The notes beneath the pieces were generated by a model. It was not told the DNA's origin and ran no database searches. It worked only from the letters and a program-made list of their open reading frames with translations. A stretch of 64,000 nucleotides of DNA, taken from Prorocentrum cordatum (lineage: Eukaryota > Sar > Dinophyceae > Prorocentrales > Prorocentraceae). The position numbers were made by a program, and so were the translations under genes. Location of the stretch: assembly GCA_963575745.1 (NCBI GenBank), contig CAUYUJ010018882.1, forward strand, positions 527,333-591,332. Direction: 5' to 3'. Positions 41,841 through 50,289 of the stretch are shown in pieces; the stretch's first letter is position 1, and each line of letters starts with the position of its first letter.

Positions 41841-42367
41841 GGCTCCAAAATCGCCCCACAACCACCCGAAAGGGTTGCTGGGCAGTCCAAGAGAACCCCA
41901 AAACGGCTCAACAGGGATCCAAAGTGGCATTAAGAGAGCCCCATGGCGGCCCAAAATGGCCCCAAAACACCCTCCGAAGCATTCCAAATCGTGACCGGGG
42001 CGTTCAGGGAGACCGCGGTTAGAGGCAGGTTGGCTTTAGGAAGCCCCAGAGGCCCCTAGAACACGCCCAGGAGGCCTCCCGACGGCTTTAAGAAAGCCTG
42101 AGAACTTTGGTGAGGTCCGCAGAGGCTCTCCAAGGAGGAGCCTCCGCAAAAAGAGCAGAGGATGAGGAGAATGCCCAGGGTATGGCGAGAATGAGGAACA
42201 GCAAGCATGGAGGAAGGATAACGAACAACATTATTATAATGGCGATGCCAGAAAAGGCAGCAAGGAATGATTCGCTAAATTGTCCGCTTGACCTTCCTGC
42301 CATTCCCGCCTGTATACCAATCTTCAAGGACCAAGGTGCATGGCGCGAATCGCCACTGCAGTCTTGT
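41840..42367 (-). repeat. Right ~530-bp inverted arm
   Basis: Reverse complement of 38,738-39,271 from GGCTCCAAAATCGCCCC to CAGTCTTGT. The spacer between the arms is about 2.57 kb. Both arms include CCAAGAC-type sequence at the inner side and unique sequence at the outer side, so the inverted pair is more than shared satellite DNA. Confidence 0.9.
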
Positions 42368-42560
42368 ATACGTATGTATATATAATGTATGTGTACGCAC
42401 ATCGTACAGCATATGTAAATACAATTCTGTAGTATACACTTATGTATGTACTCATCTGATGTTTCCCATGCTCTTCCCTCTCTGCCTCTCTCTCTCTCTG
42501 TCTTTGCCTCTCTCTCTCTCATTCTCTCGATCGATCTCTCCACACATATCCTCCAGCATA
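42368..42560. repeat. TA/TG and CT microsatellites
   Basis: ATACGTATGTATATATAATG, then CTCTCTCT (42,488-42,540). From 42,561 to 42,715 the sequence is unique. Confidence 0.8.
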
Positions 42561-42715
42561 CCTCGAGGCACGAAGTGGAATATTCCCAAGGTTAGTAGAG
42601 TTCTCTGTACTCTGTATTCAATGTGACAACATTCTCACTCTGGGCAGGGAGCCCAACATCTCAGATCGATCCCCTGCGCTCTGGCGTGCGTTCAGGTTTT
42701 CCCGCGTGACTTTTC

Positions 42716-43062
42716 CAGAGGCCCGAGGGCCTCAATACTGGCCAAGAGGACCCCAAGCAGTCGCGCGCGGAAGCGACAGGACGACTTGAGATTTGCGCCC
42801 AAGAAGGAGCAAGAAGCCTCCAAGGCCGCCCACAATCGCTCCAAGACGCCCAGGATAATCCACTGACGGCCCAAGATGCCCGAAGGGGGCTCCAAGAAGG
42901 CCTCCACGAGTGCCCCGAGACGCCTCAATCATTACCGTCCTGGTTTTTTTGACGGATCTGGTGGCTCTCGCCTTCTCGGGCCTTCGACGCCACAGCGCGG
43001 CCACAGAGGCCCCCAAATCGCCCCACGACGGCCCAGGAAGCCCACAAGAGCGCGGCCTCGCT
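42716..43062 (+). repeat. CCAAGAC repeat block with core
   Basis: CCAAGAGGACCCCAAGCAG, GGCCCAAGATGCCCG strings with a core at about 42,940-43,000 (TTTTTTTGACGGATCTGG, CTTCTCGGGCCTTCGACGCC). Confidence 0.72.
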
Positions 43063-43112
43063 CGCCAAAAAGCGTCGGCAAACCCGAGTCCCAGCGCACT
43101 CAAGTCTTACGC

Positions 43113-43273
43113 TTAGGTCGGGCCTGTCCCCCTACAGGGGGATGTTAGACGACAAATAAAACATACTCAAACAACTATTCAAAAGATGCCCGAAAATAGT
43201 CAAAAAATCGCCCCCAGGCTATTTCTTGACTGTTTTCGAATCCTCCCCCTTGTAGAGGGACAGGCCCGACCTA
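43113..43273. mobile_element. TTAA/GTCGGGC element, copy 6
   Basis: TTAGGTCGGGCCTGTCCCCC at the left, CCCCTTGTAGAGGGACAGGC, CCGACCTA at the right, A-rich core. Nearly full inverted ends. Confidence 0.8.
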
Positions 43274-43435
43274 CTCCTACGCTTCCCCGACACAGGGAAC
43301 GCCGAACTAGGAGCGAAGGGGCCTCTCGGGCCACGGCGAGCCTCGGGCAAAGGTGCTACGCTCCCCGACCTGGGCCCAGGGAGCGGCCGGAACTGAAGGG
43401 GAACTGGAAAACGCTAATAGATAGGCACAGACTCC

Positions 43436-43535
43436 TCCTCGTCCTCGTGCTCGTCCCTGTCCTCCTCCTCTTCGTCCTCCTCCTCTTCCTCCTCCTCCTC
43501 CTCCTCCTCCTCCTTCGCTTCCTCCTCCCCCTCCT
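43436..43535. repeat. CTC microsatellite
   Basis: CTCCTCCTCTTCCTCCTCCT interrupted by TCG. The DNA between this and 43,778 is unique, with no gene recognised. Confidence 0.85.
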
Positions 43536-43777
43536 AGCCCCTTCGATCAGGGTCGGCGGTACCAGCCGTGAGGCCTCTCCAATAGACACGAACAACCAGA
43601 TTCCCCATATCCCCCCTATATTTTCTGGGTTTCTAGCTTCCCCTCCAGTTCTCATATATTTGTCTCATATGTTCGGGGGTATCGACGATTCATTGTGTCT
43701 GTGTTTTTCCCTCCTGAAGCACACCAGAGACGCTCCTGAGCCGAACGGGATCCTTGTTTCAGCGTGTTGGCTGTAGT

Positions 43778-43936
43778 CTTCGGTCGGGCATGTCCTCCTA
43801 CAGGCGGGTTTTGGAAGAAACTTGCAACCTGTCAAGACAATAAGCAAAACAATCAAAAGAGCACGAACAGTCGTACCCAGACTATTCTTCAACCATTCTT
43901 GAATATTCCTCCTGTAGAGGGACATGCCCGACTTAC
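43778..43936. mobile_element. TTAA/GTCGGGC element, copy 7 (CATGTCCTCCT subtype)
   Basis: CGGTCGGGCATGTCCTCCTA and CCTCCTGTAGAGGGACATGC, CCGACTTA are inverted ends. Same subtype as 5,513-5,676. It lies about 500 bases from copy 6, which is of the other subtype. Confidence 0.78.
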
Positions 43937-44005
43937 ATTATAATCCTCGCCCCACCCTTTGACGCTGCCGACACCCAAAAGGTTGGGGGCGCTGCGCCCG
44001 GGATC

Positions 44006-44071
44006 CTTGCGGCTGTCCTGCAGCATCTGGTCCTGTTTCTCGGCCGCCCTGTCCACGACGTCACATAGCGC
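44006..44071 (-). CDS. Candidate coiled-coil mini-exon (22 codons)
   Basis: Acceptor CAGCGCCCGCGCTGCCAG, then ALCDVVDRAAEKQDQMLQDS, RK, closing at CGCAAG|GATCCC, a GA donor. Exactly 22 codons, phase 0 at both ends. Heptad-like L-x-x-V-V-x-x-A-A ... M-L pattern. The donor context AAG|GA is the same as at 62,199, 62,455 and 45,731. Its phase matches the end of the exon at 45,220-45,331 upstream on this strand. Confidence 0.55.
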
Positions 44072-44131
44072 CTGGCAGCGCGGGCGCTGGAAGCGGCAGG
44101 ATGGGAAGGCGGAGGGATTTGAATAACGGAG

Positions 44132-44312
44132 TTTACAGCAGGCCCGTATCAGAAGGATGCGCGGTAAGGAGGTAAGGGCCTAGGACGACCATTTCCAAGC
44201 TTTTCGAGCGGGGCGCGGCCAACGAAAGTGGCCAAGGCTGGACCATGGAGGTAAGGATGCAAGGGCACCCTTGGGAGAGTTGCCCATCCTTACCATGCGG
44301 GTTGACTGTAGA
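44132..44312. mobile_element. GTACAGTCAACCCG element, copy 2
   Basis: The right end CATCCTTACCATGCGGGTTG, ACTGTAG is intact; the left end (TTTACAGCAGGCCCGTATCA) is worn. The body shares GGATGCGCGGTAAGGA and GGATGCAAGGGCACCCTTGG with the copy at 10.4 kb. It follows closely 5' of the exon at 44,006-44,071 (minus), so it would lie in the adjoining intron. Confidence 0.7.
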
Positions 44313-44587
44313 TCTGGCCATTGAGGCGGCACGAATAAGGCAATACATACGGTCAAGGTAGCACCGTCATCGCTGGCCTCTGTTTCAAATCAAAGACGTC
44401 AGCGTAGCAGGGCAGGTGAAGGGGCTAACCGAGAGTCGCGCTCCACAGCTCTCGGCTCATCAGCGGCAAAAACGCTACCGTCGACCCCAGAGGACAGCCC
44501 AAGAGAGCCACCTCAAAACAACATGCAAAACAACAAGACGGGCTCAGAGAGCGACGGCGACAAAGAAGGACGAAGGGAGAGGCCACC

Positions 44588-44613
44588 CACGGCGGCCGAC
44601 TGGTCGAGCCTGG
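44588..44613 (-). pseudogene. Duplicated 5' piece of the exon at 47.6 kb
   Basis: The plus-strand string CGGCGGCCGACTGGTCGAGC, CTGG is identical at 44,590-44,613 and 47,664-47,687. On the minus strand both read a CCAG acceptor followed by GCTCGACCAGTCGGCCGCC. Here the similarity stops after six codons (LDQSAA), where a GTGGGT follows. This may be a truncated duplicate, or a separate tiny exon. Confidence 0.4.
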
Positions 44614-44859
44614 CGCAGAGAGGCAGCGCAGCCCCCCTAACCCCGCGCTGGTGAGAATAATCCCCTGGGGATCATATAAGGTTCGGGGTCTAAGAAACTT
44701 TTACTGGTGATATCGATGGGATGTCTGGATCGGTCTTCAAGATCGGTCTACCCTTCTATAGAGGGAGATGTGGGAAGAGCACAACTACTGTGGAACACAC
44801 TGGTGAAACCATACATTTGTCCCTGTCGGGGAGCCTCTTTGGAGCGCATCCTCGAGGTG

Positions 44860-45080
44860 ATGGGCGGCCCCGGCCGCGGCCCCGTCCCCGACTCCGGGCC
44901 CAGCACCAGCCCCGGCCGCATACCTCCGGCCTCGGCCCCGGCCGGCGGGCTCAGCCCGGCCGGCGGGGCCCGGAACAGGCCCATGCAGGCTGGCCGCGGC
45001 CCTGGCCCTGGCTCTGGCCGCGGCAGCGGTCCCGGCCCTGGCCCCGGCCCCGGCCCCGACCCTGACCCGGGCCCCAGCCC
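44860..45080. repeat. GGCCCC/GGCTCTGGCC GC-rich repeat
   Basis: Six- to nine-base units such as CGGCCCCGGCCCCGACCCTG. Followed by GTCGTCGTC repeats to about 45,215. No gene. Confidence 0.8.
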
Positions 45081-45219
45081 GCATCGTTCGTCGTTCCACA
45101 TCGTCATCGTCGACATGTCGTCGTCGTCGTCGCTGGTCGTCGGTCGTCTTCCATCGCTCGCCGTGAATCGTCCAGCGTCGTCGTCCGTCGTTGTCGTCGT
45201 TGTCGTCGGTCCTCCTCAC

Positions 45220-45331
45220 AGCTCGTCGCCGATATTCCGTGGACATTCGTCGTTCGTCGTCGTCGCCTTTGTCGCCGAAGTCTTCGACAGCGTCGGGATC
45301 GCCCCGGATCAGCGGCACTGGCTGGGGTCCG
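45220..45331 (-). CDS. Candidate acidic exon (37 codons)
   Basis: The acceptor TGCCTTGTTTGCAG is followed by one base and 37 codons, GPQPVPLIRGDPDAVEDFGD, KGDDDERRMSTEYRRRA. It ends at a textbook GCT|GTGAGG donor. The central GDPDAVEDFGDKGDDDERR is acidic then basic. The exon enters in phase 2 and leaves in phase 0. No family known. The following intron begins with GTC/GAC-type repeats. Confidence 0.55.
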
Positions 45332-45730
45332 CTGCAAACAAGGCATCCAGCGACGCAAGCGAAAACAGAGTCAGACACATGCAAGCAAGGGACAGGAGTG
45401 GCCCGACAGAGGCCTTGGCCAAACGGAGGGAGGGAGGAGCGAGGAGGACAAGTGAGGAGAAGGGGCGGGGGCAGGAACAGGAGCAGCAACGCGAGCCAAG
45501 CATGAGCAGCCAGTGAAGGGCCGAGGAGAGAACACGAGGAGGAACGCGAGGAGGATTAGGCTAAGAAGGAAGATGTATGATGATGATGAGGAGGAGGAGG
45601 AGTAGGAAGAGGCAGAGGACATCAAGAGGAGGCGGAAGAGGAAGAGGAGGATAAGTGCGGGGGAAGGAGGCAAAACGAACGACGAGTAGAAAAGAGGGAA
45701 GGCAGAAGAGAAGGTAGGAGATAGGTGGTC

Positions 45731-45845
45731 CTTGCGACCGTATAACCCAATGAGAGGCATGGATTGCCTGTAACAGACAGTGGCTGCAGGAGTCACGCGC
45801 AATGCAATATCATTGCGAAGCATGATATTCGACACTAAGGCTACA
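45731..45845 (-). CDS. Candidate exon (38 codons)
   Basis: Acceptor CCTCCCTTCTCCAG, then one base and VALVSNIMLRNDIALRVTPA, ATVCYRQSMPLIGLYGRK, ending CGCAAG|GACCAC (GA donor). Composition is that of a folded domain, with hydrophobic segments and single Cys, unlike anything in the satellites. It enters in phase 2 and leaves in phase 0. That does not match the next exon at 45.3 kb directly, so an exon may be missing or the genes differ. Confidence 0.5.
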
Positions 45846-46075
45846 CTGGAGAAGGGAGGAGAGAGGAGAAGAAAGGAAAGAGGAGAGGAGGAGGAGAGAG
45901 GAGGAGAGAGGAGGAGAGAGAGAGAGAGAGGAGGAGGAGAGAGGAGGAGAGAGAGGAGGAGAGAGAGAGAGAGAGGAGAGGAGAGGAGAGGAGGAGAGGA
46001 GGAGAGAGAGAGGATGAGAGAGGAGGGAGGAGAGAGGAGGAGAGAGGAGGAGGGAGAAGGAAGATGGATGGATAG
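45846..46075. repeat. GAGA/GGAGAGA polypurine tract
   Basis: GGAGAGAGGAGGAGAGAGGA-type repeat starting right at the acceptor of the previous exon. Confidence 0.9.
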
Positions 46076-46098
46076 ATGGAGGTCCTCCCAGCTGGGTG

Positions 46099-46132
46099 GC
46101 ATGCTGAGGCTGCGGGCGCAGCCTCAGCATGC
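46099..46132. other. Perfect 15-bp stem hairpin
   Basis: GCATGCTGAGGCTGC, loop GGGC, GCAGCCTCAGCATGC: the arms are perfect complements. No repeat relative in the window. It stands between two purine satellites. Could be an RNA hairpin, a protein site or a palindromic remnant. Confidence 0.85.
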
Positions 46133-46217
46133 AGGGAGTTGCGGGGCCCAGAGGGCGTTCGACAGCAGCCCAGCCAGCAGAGTCGACCATCCAGCCAGCC
46201 CAGCCCAGCCAGCCCAG

Positions 46218-46352
46218 AGGCGGAGGAGGAGGAGGAGGAGGAAGAAGAGGGAGGAGGAGGAGGAGGAGGAGGAGGAGGAGGAAGAGGAGGAGGAGGAGGA
46301 GGAGGAGGAGGAGGAGGAGGAGGAGGAGGAGGAGGAGGAGGAGGAGGGAGAG
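46218..46352. repeat. GGA microsatellite
   Basis: Nearly pure GGA over 130 bases. The plus-strand polyglutamate and minus-strand polyserine frames are by-products. Confidence 0.93.
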
Positions 46353-46548
46353 GCGTGCACTCTCGAAAGGGGGTCGCGGGGCGGGAGGGCAGGAGGTCCG
46401 TTGGCGTCGCCGTGCCCAGCCCGACTTGAAGGCCCCGGCCTCCTCCCGGCGGAGATGGGCACGCGCAACATCCCAGAAGGAAGACGCAGAGAGAGAGGGG
46501 GTCCTTCTGGGGAGGATGCGAACGCGACCGAGGATGAGGTCCCGAGGC

Positions 46549-46710
46549 TACAGTCAACCCGTATAGTAAGGGTGCGCGATAAGGATGGGATGCAAGGGCG
46601 TTGGAAGGCCATGCCGACACTCTGCGAGCGGGGCGTGGCCAGCGGAAGCGGCCAAGGGTGGGCCGAAAGGGGGAGGATGCAAGGGCACCCATGGGAAAGT
46701 CGCTCAAGGC
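46549..46710. mobile_element. GTACAGTCAACCCG element, copy 3, right end lost
   Basis: TACAGTCAACCCGTATAGTA at the left and GGATGCAAGGGCACCCATGG, GAAAGTCGC near the right match the 10.4-kb copy. The terminal CGGGTTGACTGTAC is missing; sequence resembling spliced-leader DNA begins at 46,708 instead. Confidence 0.65.
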
Positions 46711-46722
46711 TACGGATGCTCG
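46708..46722 (-). other. 15-base match to the 5' part of the SL locus
   Basis: The minus strand reads CGAGCATCCGTAGCC, identical to the seven bases before, and the first eight bases of, the spliced leader at 38,062-38,069. After it the match stops (TTGAGC instead of ATTTTG). Confidence 0.35.
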
Positions 46723-47109
46723 CTCCTTCCTGGATGGATGGAGGGAATAGGAGGGGGGACCAGATAGGATAGGACCGATCGCGAAGCGAAGTCAGATTAC
46801 CACCTCCGAGCTGGGTTTTCGACCCAGCCCTGAGAGAAGGCTAATACTAGTCTGCCACCTCAGATTCTGATGAGACATAGATCTGCCTTGTGGGGGTGGG
46901 AAGGGTGACGGATTCCTTCAGTTGGTGGGGGAGGAGGGCGGAGGAGGGGACGGAGGACGGAGAAGGAGGCGGAGGAGGAGAGGCCAGCGTCACCAAGTGG
47001 CGCTGCCTCTCGCCATGCGGCGTCGCGCCGCGACGCCGCTGGCCGCACCGGCGCGCCGCGACCGCGGCACGATCCTGCCGCGCCACGCGGGCTCGGGCGA
47101 GCGCAACAC

Positions 47110-47164
47110 CCTCGACGCCACGACCAGCTTCGCGAGCACGCGCTTGCAAGCCACGCGTTCCAAG
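47110..47164 (-). CDS. Candidate mini-exon (18 codons)
   Basis: Acceptor ATTATCCTTAG, one base, LERVACKRVLAKLVVASR, donor AGG|GTGTTG. The leading base completes a codon left open by the exon at 47,596-47,682 (GG|C), so the two join in frame as ...AFG-LERVACK.... Amphipathic helix pattern. The intron between them (47,165-47,595) is unusually AT-rich with ACGAATGCGAAC hexamers. Confidence 0.5.
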
Positions 47165-47329
47165 CTAAGGATAATAGTCTTACTAAGCGGAATCATGCGA
47201 CGAATGATGATACAACGAATAGCACTAGTAATACGAATACTACTACCAATACGTAGATTGTTTAAGTTGGAGTTGTAACAATAATACGACTACTACTAGT
47301 AACGAAACGGATATAATGATAATGATGAT

Positions 47330-47440
47330 GATATTGATAGATATTACGAATGCGAATGCGAACACGAATGCGAACACGAATACGAGTACGAATGCCTGCA
47401 CTGATACTAACAATACGAATGCTACTACTAATGCGATGTA
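47330..47440. repeat. GAATGC/GAACAC hexamer repeat in AT-rich DNA
   Basis: ACGAATGCGAATGCGAACAC and ACGAATACGAGTACGAATGC. This AT-rich island stands out from the GC-rich surroundings and would lie in an intron. Confidence 0.75.
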
Positions 47441-47595
47441 TAAGAATATAAAGCAAATCATAATGATAATAATCTTAATGCTAAAGAGAAACATAATAAG
47501 CAGAAAGCGCCGTGTGCCGGCCATGCACATGATCGATAAGGTCATGGCTGCGATCGGTGAACGAGCCGCGTGGTGACCTCGAAATCCCCACCCAC

Positions 47596-47682
47596 CCGAA
47601 GGCTGTCCCGGCCTGGTGCTTCCCCTCGAGCCCCCGCAGCTGCAGCAGCGTGTTGCTGAGCTCGGCGGCCGACTGGTCGAGC
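47596..47682 (-). CDS. Candidate coiled-coil exon (LDQSAAELSNTLLQL)
   Basis: The acceptor CGCCCTCCCTCACCAG is followed by one base and LDQSAAELSNTLLQLRGLEG, KHQAGTAF, then GG|GTGGGT, a GT donor. L-x-x-S-A-A-E-L-x-x-x-L-L-x-L is a clear heptad. Entry phase 2, exit leaving two bases, matching the next exon at 47,110-47,164. A 24-base piece of this exon and its acceptor is duplicated at 44,590-44,613. Confidence 0.6.
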
Positions 47683-47759
47683 CTGGTGAGGGAGGGCGGC
47701 GACGTACCCCTCCTCCCCCGCCTCGGCCTTCCTCCTCCGCCTCCGCCTCCTCTCCTGCA

Positions 47760-47935
47760 TGCGGAGGGGGATGGAGGGGGAGGCAGGAGTGGGAGGCGGG
47801 ATGGGGGAGGCAGAAGGGGGGGGGAGGAAGGTGCCTGGGGGGGGACGACGATGCACAAGCGGCCAGGACAGGGGGGAGGAGCAAGGAGGAAGAAGAAGGG
47901 GCGGGGAAGGGGGAGGGGAGAAGACGGGTAGCGGT
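47760..47935. repeat. GGGGGA-rich purine tract
   Basis: GGAGGGGGATGGAGGGGGAG-type repeat, probably intronic, switching to a pyrimidine tract from 47,938 to 48,370. Confidence 0.8.
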
Positions 47936-48372
47936 GCATCTCTCCCTCCTCTGTCTCCCCCTCTTCCCCATCCACATAGCATCCGCTCCACTGCTCCTCC
48001 TGCTCCCTTCTGCCTGTCCTCCTCCCCCTGCTTACTCTTCCCTCCTCTCCTCCACTTCATCTCCCCTTGCCCCTCTCCCCATCATGCTCGCCGTTTCTAC
48101 ATTCCCGGCCCCCCTTCCAGGCTCCCCGGTTCCCAGCTCATCCTGTCCTCCCCAAGCACAGCTTATCCCTCGCCTTCGCCCCACTCTCCTCCCCCGCCCT
48201 CCCTCCCCCAATCCGGCTCCCACACAACCGACCCCTCTCCCTTACACCCTTCCCTGCCATCCCACCTCTCCTCACCACGCCTCCGCTCCCTATCATCCCT
48301 CCCTATCCCTCCCCCCCCCCTCCCCCACCTTCCCTCCCTTCCTCCCGTCTCCTCGCCTCGCTGCCCCTCATC

Positions 48373-48490
48373 CTCGGACGAGGGGGGCCTGGAGTGGAGG
48401 CCATTGGCGAAGCTGGTGTTGTGGCCGATGTTGTCCTTGCCCGTCGCGCCCGGGGGCCGGCGGCGTCCCGAAAGCAGGCTCGCCACCTGC
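48373..48490 (-). CDS. Candidate exon (39 codons)
   Basis: Acceptor GGTTAGGGGCGCAG, one base, QVASLLSGRRRPPGATGKDN, IGHNTSFANGLHSRPPSSE, then GAG|GATGAG, a GA donor. The basic segment GRRRPP and the polar tail suggest a linker more than a fold. Entry phase 2, exit phase 0. The previous exon (48,769 downward) can be spliced to it in frame at a GG|GATGCC or AA|GACGTG site. Confidence 0.5.
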
Positions 48491-48689
48491 CTGCGCCCCT
48501 AACCCTCCTCGGTCCGCATCCTCCGCCTCCTTCTGCAGCTTCCCATCCCCCTCGTCCTTCTCCTCCGCCGCCTGCTCCTCCGCCTCACCCTGCCCGCTCG
48601 CCTCCTCCTCCTCCTTCTCTGCGTCAACGTCCTCTACCGGCTCTTCGACCGCCCCTCGTTCGCCTCCTTCTCCTCCGCCCCCACGTCTT

Positions 48690-48769
48690 GGTGGGCATCC
48701 CCATCTTCTGCTGCTGCTGCTCCTCCAGCTCGTCCGTCCGCTTGGGGGCGGGAGGCTGCAGCAATCTAC
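48690..48769 (-). CDS. Candidate coiled-coil exon with Q run
   Basis: Acceptor GAGATCGCCTCAG, then two bases (GT) and RLLQPPAPKRTDELEEQQQQ, KMGMPTK. The GT completes the codon left by G at the end of the exon at 49,025-49,146, giving Gly, so the two are phase-compatible across a 255-base GT-AG intron. The donor is one of two GA sites near 48,690-48,703. ELEEQQQQKM is coiled-coil-like. Confidence 0.55.
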
Positions 48770-48799
48770 CTGAGGCGATCTCAACAGGCCCATCTGCAT

Positions 48800-48910
48800 G
48801 CGAATTTCGGCGCACCCCTCACACGGTTCCTGGCCCTATTGAGAGCTCCATCTGGGACCCAAGTGAGGGCGCCCGCACAGCGGCGCCGTGCCGAATTCGT
48901 CGCACCCCGA
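48800..48910. repeat. Single diverged unit of the 90-bp repeat, within an intron
   Basis: TTCGGCGCACCCCTCACACG, GTTCCTGGCCCTATTGAGAG, CTCCATC match the monomer of the array at 14.57-15.70 kb. Here it lies between two candidate exons. Confidence 0.65.
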
Positions 48911-49024
48911 CGTGTTTCCTTCCTCCATTGTTAGGCCCAGATAAGAGAGCCTGCATGGCAGCACCGCGCCCATTGCGGCACGATGCGACCGCACTATATG
49001 GCGATACGACTAATAATCCGCCAC

Positions 49025-49146
49025 CTTGTCTCTGGGCACGGAGTTGGCGTCTCCTCAGGTCCTTTACCCAATCCGGAATGTTATGGGGCCCGGACCCCAA
49101 CTTCTCAAATCTCAAGTATGTCGGGGCCTGCCGCGTGCCCCCTGGG
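49025..49146 (-). CDS. Candidate exon (40 codons)
   Basis: Acceptor GATGACCTGTTCAG, one base, PGGTRQAPTYLRFEKLGSGP, HNIPDWVKDLRRRQLRAQRQ, one base, then CAAG|GTGGCG. Aromatic and charged residues (YLRFEKLG, IPDWVKDLRRR) look like a folded segment followed by a basic helix. Entry phase 2, exit phase 1, matching the next exon at 48.77 kb. Upstream on this strand is a kilobase of CAT repeat. Confidence 0.55.
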
Positions 49147-49235
49147 CTGAACAGGTCATCTTCTCGCATGCGTCGTTCCCCGCATGCTAAGTGGGGCTCT
49201 TGTTTTCTCTAGACAGTCCGCGCAGGCACAATAAC

Positions 49236-49242
49236 ACTCCCG

Positions 49243-49289
<47 letters not shown>

Positions 49290-49891
49290 GCAGCATCATC
49301 ATCAGCATCATCATCATCACCAGCATCATCATCACCATCATCATCATCATAATCATCGGTTTCATCATCATCATCAGTTTCATCATCATCATCATAATCA
49401 TCATCATCGTCATCATCATCATCATCAACATCATCATCACCATCGCAAACAGCAGCAGCAGTGGCACCAGCAGCATCAGCACCATCATCATCATCTTCAT
49501 CACCATCACCTTCATCATCATCATCACCAGCATCATCGTCATCATCATTACCATCAACATCATGCGCAGCATCATCAGCATCGTCGTCATCAACATCATC
49601 ATCATCATCATCATTATCATCATCATTGTCATCATCGTCATCATCATCATCGCGAGTCACCATCACCAATTATCATCATCATCAACAGCAGCATCAACAA
49701 CATCATCATTATCATTCTCTCTGTACTCACACCCCGTGCAGAACTTCTCCTCACCCCCCCTCTTCCCCACCACCACCGTTATCATCGCCATCAACAGCCA
49801 CACACTCATCACAGGCGATCACTCACTCAGTCACTCTCACACTAACCATCAGCACTGTCCTCCTCCTCATCATCATCACCATCACCATCAC

Positions 49892-49926
<35 letters not shown>

Positions 49927-50155
49927 GCAGCATCATCATAGTTTCCAACATCATCAGTCGCACCATCATCGCTCATATCATCATCAACATCATCAACATC
50001 GTCATCATCATCATCATCACCACCGGCACCATCGTCAACAACATTTTCTTCATCTTCCTCAGTACCACCATCATCATTAACACTCACACCTTCACCACAC
50101 AAGATCACTCACTCACTCAATCACTCACCCACCATCATCATCTTAGCCACGAGCC

Positions 50156-50206
<51 letters not shown>

Positions 50207-50220
50207 CTCGCAACATCATA
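49236..50220. repeat. CAT/ATC trinucleotide array in two blocks
   Basis: CATCATCAT blocks at 49,236-49,720 and 49,865-50,220, with a CA/CT-rich bridge. Frames of up to 264 codons read as poly-His, poly-Ser, poly-Ile, poly-Met or poly-Asp by frame. Confidence 0.95.
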
Positions 50221-50289
50221 ATCCGCCGACCCATTGTGGGTTTCTAGGCGTGTGAAATATTCCCCCCCTCATCCCCCCAGGGACCCAAA

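Noticed and set aside
46760-46870. tRNA-like sequence near GGGTTTTCGACCCAGCC
   Set aside because: No complete cloverleaf: the T-arm GTTCGA and acceptor pairing are missing.
46847-46890. Terminal exon reading IYVSSESEVAD, stop
   Set aside because: Attractive acidic C-terminus, but the acceptor (CACAAG) is weak and the phase cannot be tied to a neighbour.
49236-50220. Frames of up to 264 codons over CAT arrays (also 51.05-51.23 and 62.99-63.38 kb)
   Set aside because: Poly-His, poly-Met, poly-Ile, poly-Ser and poly-Asp by frame only; pure microsatellite.
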